From contig JAFWZG010000049.1 of NCBI GenBank assembly GCA_017517385.1, forward strand, positions 1-38,329: DNA of 38,329 nt. The letters are read 5' to 3'. This document shows, in pieces, positions 17,597-25,612 of this stretch. How positions within the stretch are numbered: position 1 is the first letter of the stretch; every line of letters begins with the position of its first letter. The position numbers and the translations under genes are program-made. The DNA is from Akkermansia sp. GTDB taxonomy: Bacteria > Verrucomicrobiota > Verrucomicrobiia > Verrucomicrobiales > Akkermansiaceae. The notes under the pieces are model-generated. The model saw only the letters and a list, made by a program, of their open reading frames with translations. It was not told the origin of the DNA and made no database searches.

Positions 17597-17621
17597 GTCT
17601 CCTTTCAGTCATATATCACCC

Positions 17622-17648
17622 TGCCCCGGAAAGCGGCTCTCCGGGGCA
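17622..17648 (-). terminator. Hairpin after ffh, weak terminator candidate
   Basis: Perfect 8-bp stem TGCCCCGG / CCGGGGCA with an 11-base loop, just downstream of the ffh stop. There is no T-run on either side, so it may only stabilise the 3' end. Confidence 0.4.
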
Positions 17649-17661
17649 AGGATGATGAAAC

Positions 17662-19170
17662 TTATCTTCTGCGGAAAAGGCCGCCAAAGCCGCCCATGCT
17701 GGACAATCCAGGGCCCTTGGGCTTCTTACCACCGCCACCCATAAGCGATGAAAGGTCAGGCATACCGGCACCACCTGCACCGCCCATCAGGGAAGAGAGA
17801 TCCGGCATTTCGCCGCCCTCGGGCATGGGTGGCATACCGCCGCCATTCATCTTGCCCATGGCCTTCATAAGACCGCCCATCTTACCTTTACCGCCCATCA
17901 TTTCCTTCATCTGTTTGAAGTTCTTGATGAAGCGGTTCACTTCAATCTCGCTGACACCGGAGCCCTTGGCGATACGGCGGCGACGGGAAGGAATGAGCAG
18001 CTTGTAATTGGCACGTTCAGCGGGAGTCATGGAAAGCACAATAGCCTCCATGCGCTTCATTTTCTTCGGGTCTAATGCACCTTCCGGAAGCTGCTTTTTG
18101 AGCTTACTGAAACCGGGGAGCAGGCCCAGCAGCCCCTCCAGCGGACCAAGGCTCTGCATCATGCGCATCTGGGAGAGGAAGTCATTGAAATTGAACTCAC
18201 CGCTCATCATACGGCCCATGGATTTCATGGCGGATTCCTGGTCAATCTTCTCAGCGGCTTTTTCCACCAAGCCCACAATATCGCCCATGCCCAGAATGCG
18301 GTCTGCCATGCGCACGGGAACAAAGGGCCCGAACATATCCAGCTTCTCGCCCTCACCCACGTACTTAATGGGCTTGCCGGTCACAGCGCGCATGGACAAA
18401 GCGGCACCACCGCGGGCATCACCATCCAACTTGGTGAGAATGATACCGGTAAGACCTACGGCGTTGTCGAAGGTCTGAGCCACACGCACAGCCTGCTGAC
18501 CGGTGGCGGCATCCGCCACTAGCAGAGCTTCCTGCGGCTCCAGATAGCGAGCGAGCTTGCGCAGCTCGTCCACAAGGTCTTCATCCACCTCCTGACGTCC
18601 GGCAGTATCAAAAATAATGACATCATGTTCCTGCCCCTTGGCCCACTTCAGAGCGTCCTTAGCCACGCGGATAACATCCTTCTCACTTGCAGAAGGAGTG
18701 TAAACGGGCACATCAATCTGGTCGGCCAGAGTAGCCAGCTGGTCAATGGCGGCGGGGCGGATAAGGTCACATGCTACCAGCAGAGGCTTGTGCCCCTCAG
18801 CCTTAAGACGGCGAGCAAGTTTTGCACTCGTAGTAGTCTTACCGGCACCATTCAGCCCCACTACAAGGATACGGCCGGGAGGAGTGAGATTCAACTCAGC
18901 AGCCTCACCACCCAGCAGTTCAGCGAGCTGGTCACGGAAAATCTTTACAATCTGCTCACCGGGCTTCACCGTCTTCAGCACGGCAACACCCATAGCCTGC
19001 TCCTTCACATGTGCGATAAACTCACGCGCCACGCTGTATTCCACATCAGCATCCAACAGGGCCATGCGAATTTCACGCATAGCATCGGCTATGTTCGACT
19101 CTGAGATTTTGCTCAGGCCGCGCAGTTTACGAAAGGTATCATCCAGTTTATCGGAAAGGAGCGAGAACAT
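17662..19170 (-). CDS. ffh: Signal recognition particle protein Ffh (SRP54)
   Basis: 502 aa. GTPase that binds SRP RNA and signal sequences for co-translational targeting to the membrane. N domain at residues 1-95, with ALLDADVEYSVAREF. G domain with P-loop GLNGAGKTTT (105-114), DTAGRQEVDEDL, and TKLDGDARGGAALS. Met-rich M domain with the RNA-binding stretch PSRRRRIAKGSGVSEIEVNRF. The C-terminal tail is Gly/Met/Pro-rich and carries MPDLSSLMGG twice, making the protein longer than the 450-aa norm. The promoter sits six bases upstream of the ATG. Confidence 0.97.
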   Translation of the reverse strand: MFSLLSDKLDDTFRKLRGLSKISESNIADAMREIRMALLDADVEYSVAREFIAHVKEQAMGVAVLKTVKPGEQIVKIFRDQLAELLGGEAAELNLTPPGRILVVGLNGAGKTTTSAKLARRLKAEGHKPLLVACDLIRPAAIDQLATLADQIDVPVYTPSASEKDVIRVAKDALKWAKGQEHDVIIFDTAGRQEVDEDLVDELRKLARYLEPQEALLVADAATGQQAVRVAQTFDNAVGLTGIILTKLDGDARGGAALSMRAVTGKPIKYVGEGEKLDMFGPFVPVRMADRILGMGDIVGLVEKAAEKIDQESAMKSMGRMMSGEFNFNDFLSQMRMMQSLGPLEGLLGLLPGFSKLKKQLPEGALDPKKMKRMEAIVLSMTPAERANYKLLIPSRRRRIAKGSGVSEIEVNRFIKNFKQMKEMMGGKGKMGGLMKAMGKMNGGGMPPMPEGGEMPDLSSLMGGAGGAGMPDLSSLMGGGGKKPKGPGLSSMGGFGGLFRRR

Positions 19171-19176
19171 GCTGGA

Positions 19177-19205
19177 ACACTAGCACAAAAGACACTCTAT
19201 GTCAA
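19177..19205 (-). promoter_or_regulatory. ffh promoter, predicted leaderless
   Basis: Minus-strand TTGACA (19200-19205), a 17-base spacer, and TAGTGT (19177-19182, keeping the key T1, A2 and T6). Exactly six bases separate it from the ffh ATG at 19170. Confidence 0.6.
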
Positions 19206-19242
19206 GCCACAGACCAGTCAGTATTGTCATGGATGATGAAAG

Positions 19243-19280
19243 AAAAACAGCCACGAGCCGTATTAGCCGTGGCTGTTTTT
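19243..19280. terminator. Bidirectional terminator between ffh and the GH35 gene
   Basis: Perfect 13-bp inverted repeat (19243-19255 with 19268-19280) around a 12-base loop, GC-rich core CAGCCACG and A5/T5 flanks on both strands. It mainly serves the GH35 gene ending at 19302. Confidence 0.88.
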
Positions 19281-19301
19281 GACAAGGATAGGCGCGCCCG
19301 C

Positions 19302-21218
19302 TTAATCCCACTGATTATTCAGGGCACGCGTGGCACGAGTTACCTCCATATTGCGCTCGGTGCAACCGCTGATTTCAGGGCCATTATCATCAGAGATGTG
19401 GAGGTCCAGCACCTCGATGGCGTTGTTACCTTTGCGCAGGAACTCTGCGGGGCAATACAGGCGGAGCTGCGGACCAATGTTCCAGTAACGGCCAAGAAGG
19501 TGCCCATTCACCCACACATAGCCTTTGTTCCAACCGGACATATCAAGGAAGGTATCCTGAGGCTCCTCCGTAAGCTTCACCAAGGAGCGGTAAAGCCCGC
19601 CCTGCTCATCTGCCCTGGCACCGCTGACATCAATCATCGGGTGAGGAACAGTGGTAAGCGGCATGCGCTGTACACGCCACCCCGTCACCTCTTCGCCCCC
19701 CAGCGTAACACTGCCAATCAGGCCCTTACGGTCTTTTTCCGTATAGGAACAGAAATTCACATGGCCAAAGGTGTCCACTATAATCTTCAGCACAGCGGGC
19801 CTATCACGCCCAGGCAGCTCCAGAGAGCGCTGCCCCAAGCGGCGATCCAGCGTTCCTACAAACTTATCCCCCACATACACAAGAGCATAGTCATGAGCAC
19901 GGCAGCTGAGAGTTGCTGCAGGACCTGCCGGAATAACAGCTGTGTAAATGCCTATACCCTGATTCTGCCCAAGGCTCTCAAGCGTAGGCGGCGTATCAAA
20001 GCTTTCCGTCTCGCCCACGGCGCGAAGCTCATTCAGCGAGTACAGCTTCTCGGGAGAAAACGCAGGGATAACCATAGTGGGCGGAGTTGAAGGAGGCTCC
20101 GGAGCATTCAATCCGGGAATGGCGCGAAGGATAATATCACGGTACTCGAAGTACTCTCGGGTAAGGTTACCATTTTCGCCTACGGGTGCACCATAGTCAT
20201 AGCTGGTGAGATCCGGCTGGAAGTTATCACCATTCTCATTACTGTTGGCACCGGCAGTCAGCCCGAAGCTGGTACCGCCATGGTACACGAAGAGATTGAA
20301 AGATACACCATCGCGCATGTACCAACGTACAGAATTCAACGCATTCCGGCTGGGTGTCCAATTGCCCTCACCCCAGTGGCGCAACCAGCCGGGATAGGTC
20401 TCACTGGAGAACACCGGTACACCGGGAGCAATGCGTAGCGCGTTGCGCATCTGACCGGCGTTATCCGCAGGATCAAGCCCCACGGCCACACCACGAGGCA
20501 CAAAGCGCAAGTGGTGATTAGAAGAGCCCTCAGAAAGATAGAACGGGCCGGCACCCTTGCCTTCCCAGAAGGTCTTAAGCCACTCTATGTATGCAAGCTC
20601 ATCATGGGGGCTTTTGTAGCTACCATATTCATTTTCCAACTGCACCATGAGAATAGGCCCACCATTACGGCTGAGGCGAGGGATGGCAATCTCAGCAATT
20701 TTCTCAAGATAGCGAGTCTGGGCTTCCATGAACTGAGCATTTCCCGTATAACGCAGGGGGGTTACAGCATCACGAATGAGGTATGTGGGCAGCCCCCCCA
20801 AATCCCACTCACCACATACATAGGGACCGGGGCGGAAAAGCACCCACATGCCCTCCTCAGCGCACATATCAATGAAGGCCGCAATATCATTGCGCCCACT
20901 GAAATCCCAGCTACCATCCTCCTGTTCCAGTGCATTCCAGAACACATAGAAGGCGATAGTGTTCAGCCCCATAGCCTTAGCCGTGCGAATGCGGTGACGC
21001 CAATGCTGCCTAGGCACGCGCTGCGGATGAATCTCACCGGAGCGAATCTGGAAAGGCTTGCCATCCAGCATGAACTCCCGGCCACCTTCACCGCCAAAAC
21101 TCAATACAGCGGACTGACCTGTAACAGGTCTTTGCAAATTGCCCATTGCAACCGGGCTTGCCCAAGCGCCGCTCATGGCAAGCGCTGCCATCGCTATCAT
21201 AGCATTCAGCCATTTCAT
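19302..21218 (-). CDS. Secreted GH35 beta-galactosidase
   Basis: 638 aa. Retaining glycosidase that removes terminal beta-linked galactose; exported, so likely acting on host glycans outside the cytoplasm. Signal peptide at 1-20 (MIAMAALAMSGAWA). The GH35 catalytic barrel opens with FQIRSGEIHPQRVP, then NTIAFYVFWNALEQ and FRPGPYVCGEWDLGGLPTYL. Acid/base Glu197 is in QLENEYGSY and nucleophile Glu273 in SSETYPGWLRHWG. YHGGTSFG is present. C-terminal jelly-roll domains carry the family sequences GWNKGYVWVNGHLLGRYW and LYCPAEFLRKGNNAIEVLDL. Length and order fit the family. Linkage specificity is not readable. Confidence 0.96.
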   Translation of the reverse strand: MKWLNAMIAMAALAMSGAWASPVAMGNLQRPVTGQSAVLSFGGEGGREFMLDGKPFQIRSGEIHPQRVPRQHWRHRIRTAKAMGLNTIAFYVFWNALEQEDGSWDFSGRNDIAAFIDMCAEEGMWVLFRPGPYVCGEWDLGGLPTYLIRDAVTPLRYTGNAQFMEAQTRYLEKIAEIAIPRLSRNGGPILMVQLENEYGSYKSPHDELAYIEWLKTFWEGKGAGPFYLSEGSSNHHLRFVPRGVAVGLDPADNAGQMRNALRIAPGVPVFSSETYPGWLRHWGEGNWTPSRNALNSVRWYMRDGVSFNLFVYHGGTSFGLTAGANSNENGDNFQPDLTSYDYGAPVGENGNLTREYFEYRDIILRAIPGLNAPEPPSTPPTMVIPAFSPEKLYSLNELRAVGETESFDTPPTLESLGQNQGIGIYTAVIPAGPAATLSCRAHDYALVYVGDKFVGTLDRRLGQRSLELPGRDRPAVLKIIVDTFGHVNFCSYTEKDRKGLIGSVTLGGEEVTGWRVQRMPLTTVPHPMIDVSGARADEQGGLYRSLVKLTEEPQDTFLDMSGWNKGYVWVNGHLLGRYWNIGPQLRLYCPAEFLRKGNNAIEVLDLHISDDNGPEISGCTERNMEVTRATRALNNQWD

Positions 21219-21225
21219 GCTCCAT

Positions 21226-21254
21226 CCTATAACATATTCTCCATCTCTTGTCCA
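21226..21254 (-). promoter_or_regulatory. Candidate GH35 promoter
   Basis: Minus-strand TGGACA (21249-21254, 5/6), a 17-base spacer, and TATAGG (21226-21231, 4/6). Seven bases separate it from the ATG at 21218, so the mRNA would be leaderless or nearly so. Confidence 0.5.
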
Positions 21255-21308
21255 GCAGAAAACCTATAACACAACTATTAATTAGAGTCCACCCTAACTT
21301 CAGCACAA

Positions 21309-21352
21309 CAAAAAACCTGTGCATTTTCACTAGGGAGAAAAGCACAGGTTTC
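21309..21352 (-). terminator. Intrinsic terminator of the 21377 gene
   Basis: Stem AAACCTGTGC / GCACAGGTTT (21313-21322 with 21342-21351, 19-base loop), followed on the minus strand by a T-run. Confidence 0.8.
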
Positions 21353-21376
21353 AAAAGAATATAGGCAATCGTTATC

Positions 21377-22432
21377 TTATTGAGCGAAACGCCTCACCAC
21401 CTCTTCAGCAGCATCAGCTGCCACCTCAGAGGGAGAAAGCTCAGCCGTTTCATCAACACTACTGAGCATGTGCTTAGCTTTCAGGAAAGCAAGGACATTT
21501 GCAAGCCCTTGCCCCCGGGCATATTCAATCATTTCATCAAGTTCGTCCCTACTGCGAATCAGGATATTGAGCATCGGGCCGTTCGTATATCTAATGGCGG
21601 CATGAATAGCGGGAGTACGATCCAACATGGGATTCTCCGCAATAATTTTCAGAGCCTCTTCCTGCTCATTGCGCAATACAGCATGCACGAGCTCGGATGT
21701 TTGAGCAGCGGGCATACGGTGAGAATAAGCATACCCACCATACAGGGCCCCAGCAATACACAGCATATTCAGCAGAGCAAGCAAATATCCGTTAGTGGAT
21801 GACACCTCCTCACGAGTTGTCGTACGAATAGAGCCCCACACCAGCTTAAACATCCACGCAAAAGCAAATGCACACCCCAAACGTCCAAGGAACGATACCT
21901 TCTCACCGTTCTGCTTACGACCACCAAAGATTACCCAAATGCCGGAGAGCAGCACAAGAATGGAACAAAGCTGGCTGAGAATATCCACAAATAAACGCCC
22001 GAAAGCTGCAAAGATAAGCCCAAAAATGCCGGATTGCGGATTACACCTCTTCACCAGAATGAATGAAAGTAGTAAGGAAAGAATAAAAAGTCCACAAGCA
22101 ATATAAATCGGAGTCTGCAAATAGGGAAGAAGATCATCCCCTCGCCAAGCCATATAACCAAAGCCAACCAGAGAGCTCCAGCATGCTATACCCAAAGGAA
22201 CGGAAAGATAAACATCCCCCATTCCATAATGCAAATCCACTTTCTGAGCCGTGGCTACCAGAAGCCCGATAAAGCCCAAAATGCCAAATACCGCAGCAAC
22301 CACCAAAACCACGTTCCACACACTGTGATGAGCCACCTCAGGTAACGGCTCTGCTTGCGCAGACGCAGCATGCACAGGGGCTGCAAATGCAAACAAAGCG
22401 AACGCCAGCAATAATGTACGTAATTTATTCAT
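21377..22432 (-). CDS. Multi-pass membrane protein of unknown function
   Basis: 351 aa. Possible signal peptide (residues 1-22, ending PVHAA) and about six further hydrophobic segments between residues 38 and 235. A soluble alpha-helical tail of about 110 residues follows (SELVHAVLRNEQEEALKII, DRTPAIHAAIRYTNGPMLNI). The tail reads like one or two degenerate ankyrin-type helical pairs, but this is only a visual impression. It lies 25 bases after the DUF4236-like gene and probably shares its promoter; its own terminator follows. Function unknown. Confidence 0.75.
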   Translation of the reverse strand: MNKLRTLLLAFALFAFAAPVHAASAQAEPLPEVAHHSVWNVVLVVAAVFGILGFIGLLVATAQKVDLHYGMGDVYLSVPLGIACWSSLVGFGYMAWRGDDLLPYLQTPIYIACGLFILSLLLSFILVKRCNPQSGIFGLIFAAFGRLFVDILSQLCSILVLLSGIWVIFGGRKQNGEKVSFLGRLGCAFAFAWMFKLVWGSIRTTTREEVSSTNGYLLALLNMLCIAGALYGGYAYSHRMPAAQTSELVHAVLRNEQEEALKIIAENPMLDRTPAIHAAIRYTNGPMLNILIRSRDELDEMIEYARGQGLANVLAFLKAKHMLSSVDETAELSPSEVAADAAEEVVRRFAQ

Positions 22433-22457
22433 TATACATCAATATATGTTAATTTGA

Positions 22458-22706
22458 TTATTCTTCACCATCGCTTTTACGACGCCCGAAAAGCTTGCCG
22501 AAACTGAATGTCCGGCCAACAGAAAAACCTCCTATACTTTTATTAACACGCACGCCGCGGCTGCTTACCGTAGCACGCCCCACATCACTTTTACCAAAAC
22601 TGAGCGAAAGTCCTGAGCGGCTGATATTGATATACAAGATACCAGGAATAATCGGTATTCTGTGATACAGAGGTGCTGAGCGATTGTATGAGCGTCTTCT
22701 TGCCAT
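22458..22706 (-). CDS. DUF4236-like small protein
   Basis: 82 aa. PGILYINISRSGLSLSFGKS followed by ATVSSRGVRVNKSIGG resembles the DUF4236 pattern (PGvrlNlsksGvSlsvG, then Gtr.t.siPGtG), here with a basic N-terminus (MARRRSYNR) and a charged tail. The family's function is unknown. First gene of a two-gene minus-strand unit with a strong promoter, divergent from the secreted protein at 22815. Confidence 0.75.
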   Translation of the reverse strand: MARRRSYNRSAPLYHRIPIIPGILYINISRSGLSLSFGKSDVGRATVSSRGVRVNKSIGGFSVGRTFSFGKLFGRRKSDGEE

Positions 22707-22721
22707 GGCGGGAATAGATAG

Positions 22722-22750
22722 AGTATAACGGGATAATCACTTACTGTCAA
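22722..22750 (-). promoter_or_regulatory. Strong sigma70-type promoter of the DUF4236/membrane protein unit
   Basis: Minus-strand TTGACA (22745-22750), a 17-base spacer, and TATACT (22722-22727, 5/6). The leader is about 9 bases. A pure A/T stretch (about 22751-22775) lies immediately upstream and could act as an UP element. Confidence 0.7.
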
Positions 22751-22814
22751 GCTAATAAAAAAAATAAAAAAATATTGAACAAAATGCAAAGAAAACGCGT
22801 CCAAGTTATCTGAT

Positions 22815-23651
22815 ATGAAATCATCTTCCATACTTGCCGCCATAGCCGCCATACTTCTGCCCCCTCAGATGGCCCAAGCAGATATCGGCATAACGCGACC
22901 TGCTGTTCCCACTGCTGCACAGCAGGCAATTCAGGGGAACTGTGACCTCATGGCAACCAATGTCGTACGAGCAGTCTACGAAGGCATTCAGCAACCAACA
23001 GGCGGCGCAATCACTGCACCGCGTGCCATGTTTAGAGTACTGGAGAACCTAGGACACCGCCGCTTCGTACGCTATGGGGATGGAATCATGCCTGAGGAAA
23101 TGTTCTTTGCAGTTGCAATGGACAATTCAATGCCGGGGCAGCCGCCGGCAGTAGTGGACATCATCAGCCGCATGCAACCGGGCGACGAGGCTATCATGAA
23201 GATAGACCACCTCTTCATTTTTAATGAGCCCTATGGCCAAAACGTACGTCCTTGCACCCGCATCTCGGTGCGAGATACAGAACCGGGAGCAGCGACTACG
23301 GTACCAACAGCCCCCATCCCACAAGGAGCGACCCCGGCAGTAGCGGGCGTCCCGCAGACGGCACCATCTGTTCAACAAGCCACTGTAAGTGAAAGCCTGA
23401 GCACACAGGTTCGTTACCGCGCGGATGGCCGCGGCGGACTCATTCAGGAAAGGATTGACATCCGCACGCGCTACAATTCCGCCACAGGAGAAACCACTAC
23501 CCAAATGTTTATCAATGGGCAAGAAGTAGACCCAGCCACCCAGCAGCCAATCGCCGCAGGCGCATCCGCGCCTACGGAATCCGGCACACCTGGGCCGCCA
23601 AGCGCCCCACAGGAAGACGGCTGCAACAATGTGGAGCGGATAACGGACTAG
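22815..23651 (+). CDS. Secreted protein of unknown function
   Basis: 278 aa. Signal peptide at 1-22 (ILAAIAAILLPPQMAQA). A globular N-terminal half (about 30-150) includes GNCDLMATNVVRAVYEGIQ, RAMFRVLENLGHRRFVRYGD and KIDHLFIFNE. A Pro/Ala/Thr-rich linker follows (about 152-190). The C-terminal stretch is strand-like (VRYRADGRGGLIQERIDIRT, TTTQMFINGQEVDP), and the tail is Pro/Ser-rich and ends with a Cys. No family recognised. It is divergent from the DUF4236 pair and might be regulated with it. No clear promoter or Shine-Dalgarno sequence found upstream. Confidence 0.75.
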   Translation: MKSSSILAAIAAILLPPQMAQADIGITRPAVPTAAQQAIQGNCDLMATNVVRAVYEGIQQPTGGAITAPRAMFRVLENLGHRRFVRYGDGIMPEEMFFAVAMDNSMPGQPPAVVDIISRMQPGDEAIMKIDHLFIFNEPYGQNVRPCTRISVRDTEPGAATTVPTAPIPQGATPAVAGVPQTAPSVQQATVSESLSTQVRYRADGRGGLIQERIDIRTRYNSATGETTTQMFINGQEVDPATQQPIAAGASAPTESGTPGPPSAPQEDGCNNVERITD

Positions 23652-23663
23652 ATTTTCACAGCA

Positions 23664-23691
23664 TAAGCCCCGGTTAAAATACCGGGGCTTA
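23664..23691. terminator. Hairpin between convergent genes
   Basis: Perfect 11-bp stem TAAGCCCCGGT / ACCGGGGCTTA with a 6-base loop, between the convergent genes ending at 23651 and 23708. No strong U-run on either strand, but the position and stability fit a shared terminator. Confidence 0.65.
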
Positions 23692-23707
23692 CTATTTCAA
23701 GCGGCCT

Positions 23708-24415
23708 TCAGCGTTTGGAGGTCAACATATTCCCGCAGGAATCACATGTGTAGTATATGCAGGAGGTAACCCCTCCCACCCGAAAAGCGGACTCTCCACA
23801 GAAGGGACACTTGCGAGGGCGAGTAAAAAGACAAAACGCAGAGGCGGTAAGCGCAAATCCACAGCCCACCAGACAAAGAGTAACAATCTCCCCTACCCCG
23901 GTAATGCCGCATACGACACCGGAAAGCAGCAAAGCAAGCCCCAGCGCCAGCAAACGGCAGGCTATGCGAGCCACTCGTAGCAGAACCGGCGGCACTTGCT
24001 CCACCTCCGGCATGGTTGCTGAAAAGGTCAGCGTCTTTTCTACCTCACCTGACTCAGCTTCAAGTCTCATGCTAACAGCGGGAATCTCAATTTGGAGGGG
24101 AAAGAAATGCAAATAACGCTGATTCCCCATATCCAGCACCATGGCGAGCGAATCTTCGCCGTTCCTATCAGCCAGCACTATACGGCGCACCTCACAGCCA
24201 AGGAGAGCATCAGCCGCAGGCTCGGGAGCAGCCCCCGGCGGTAGGGAGTTCACCCGCCGCAGCGCCACACCTTGGGGCGTGCTACAGAGGCGAGTGGAAT
24301 ACAGCTGCCCACTCATGCGGAAGTAGTACCCGGCCTCAGCTTTTTCTTCTCCCGGCACGCGCAGCACCTCCTCCAACACGCCGGCGACACCTTCAAATGG
24401 ATGGATTTGTATCAT
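23708..24415 (-). CDS. Membrane protein with C-terminal zinc ribbon, unknown function
   Basis: 235 aa. A soluble N-terminal part (1-150) with strand-rich sequence, then two hydrophobic helices (about 150-200), then a C-terminal zinc ribbon CPFC ... CDSC (about 205-230). No signal peptide. The promoter is unclear: minus-strand TATACA lies four bases before the ATG. It follows the terminator of the kinase gene, so it is a separate unit. Function unknown. Confidence 0.7.
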   Translation of the reverse strand: MIQIHPFEGVAGVLEEVLRVPGEEKAEAGYYFRMSGQLYSTRLCSTPQGVALRRVNSLPPGAAPEPAADALLGCEVRRIVLADRNGEDSLAMVLDMGNQRYLHFFPLQIEIPAVSMRLEAESGEVEKTLTFSATMPEVEQVPPVLLRVARIACRLLALGLALLLSGVVCGITGVGEIVTLCLVGCGFALTASAFCLFTRPRKCPFCGESAFRVGGVTSCIYYTCDSCGNMLTSKR

Positions 24416-24428
24416 AACCTGTATACAG

Positions 24429-24472
24429 AAAATAAAAGCTCCCGTCCGGCGGTTTTCACACGGGCGGGAGCT
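24429..24472 (-). terminator. Intrinsic terminator after the NahK-like gene
   Basis: Stem AGCTCCCGTCCG / CGGGCGGGAGCT (one G.T-type mismatch, 12-base loop), followed on the minus strand by TTTTATTTT. Confidence 0.8.
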
Positions 24473-24494
24473 GAAACAAGTTTCCGAAGACTTA

Positions 24495-25586
24495 TCAGTA
24501 CTTCTTCACCACGGCCATCATAGCATCCATCTGCTTCTCGATGGACTCCACAAGCGCCATCTGGGTGCGAGTGCGATCCAGATTGTGCTCGGGGCGCTTA
24601 ATCTTGAAGTAGGTGTCACCCTCGAGATAGTCCGTCAGGAAGCGCATACCGCATTCCATGGTAAGCAGCTTACCGGAGAACGGCAGCAGCTCCTTCTCAA
24701 GCGGAGTAAGGAAGGTGGCGGCCTCGCAGTAGCCCTTGGCCAGAGCCTCGAAGTACTCCATGCGCATGGTTACCAGAGAGGTGTTCTTCTCATCCTCAGC
24801 GGCAGGAGACGTGGAAGTACGAATCATGTCACCGAAGTCATACAGAGAGGAGCCGGGCATGGTGGTGTCAAGGTCAATCACGCAGATGCCCTCACCCGTC
24901 ACATCGTCAAGCATCACGTTGTTGAGCTTGGTATCGTTGTGAGTTACACGCAGGGGCAGCTCACCACTGGCGAGGTAGTTCACTACCTTGTGGCAGTCAG
25001 CCTCGCGGGAGAGGTACCAGTCAATCTCCTTCTGTACGCTCTTGGCGCGGCCCAAGGGATCCGTAGCAATGGCGTTCTGGAAGGTCTTGAAGCGCTTGGT
25101 GGTGTTGTGGAAATCAGGAATGGTCTCAAACAGAGGAGCACCGGGAAGGTTGGCACCGAGCTTCTGGAAATTACCGAAGGCACGAGCAACCTCAATGCAC
25201 TGGCCGGGGTTCTCAATCATGTCGTACGTGCGAGCACGATCAATGAAGGGATACACGCGCCATACATTGCCCTCTTCGTCCTGAGCGTAGGGCTTGCCAT
25301 CCTTGGCATTCACGATAGTAAGAGTGCGGCGGTATGCCTCCTTGCAGCCCTCAGCAAGCAGCACGCGAAGAGCTTCGTCCGTCACGCGCTTCACATTCTC
25401 CATGAGGGGAATGGGCTGCTTGAAGACGTTGCTATTGATGCGCTGCAGGATGTAGCTCACTCGCAGACCGGCCTGGTCTACCACAACGCGGAAGGTGTCG
25501 TTAATATGACCGGAGCCGTATGACTCACCGAATACGTAATCACCGCGGAGGTCAAAGAGACCGGCGATTGCTTTGATATCGTACAT
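24495..25586 (-). CDS. nahK: N-acetylhexosamine 1-kinase-like phosphotransferase (NahK/APH fold)
   Basis: 363 aa. APH-family kinase. Catalytic loop THNDTKLNNVMLD has catalytic Asp218 and Asn223. The metal-binding VIDLDTTMPG (Asp238) is followed by SLYDFGDMIRTS. This combination matches the Bifidobacterium N-acetylhexosamine 1-kinase (LnpB/NahK), which phosphorylates GlcNAc or GalNAc at C1 with ATP. N-terminal nucleotide-binding features (GSGHINDTFRV, YILQRIN) also fit. It lies 26 bases downstream of a sugar-nucleotidyltransferase gene, so the pair would produce a UDP-sugar from a free sugar. The sugar specificity is inferred from motifs and context. Confidence 0.85.
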   Translation of the reverse strand: MYDIKAIAGLFDLRGDYVFGESYGSGHINDTFRVVVDQAGLRVSYILQRINSNVFKQPIPLMENVKRVTDEALRVLLAEGCKEAYRRTLTIVNAKDGKPYAQDEEGNVWRVYPFIDRARTYDMIENPGQCIEVARAFGNFQKLGANLPGAPLFETIPDFHNTTKRFKTFQNAIATDPLGRAKSVQKEIDWYLSREADCHKVVNYLASGELPLRVTHNDTKLNNVMLDDVTGEGICVIDLDTTMPGSSLYDFGDMIRTSTSPAAEDEKNTSLVTMRMEYFEALAKGYCEAATFLTPLEKELLPFSGKLLTMECGMRFLTDYLEGDTYFKIKRPEHNLDRTRTQMALVESIEKQMDAMMAVVKKY

Positions 25587-25612
25587 AGGTTCAGTAAGTG
25601 TTTATAAACTTA

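Noticed and set aside
24585..25523. Plus-strand open frame of 312 codons
   Set aside because: Antisense to the NahK-like kinase, whose catalytic motifs are unambiguous on the minus strand. The frame is an artefact of GC-rich codon structure.
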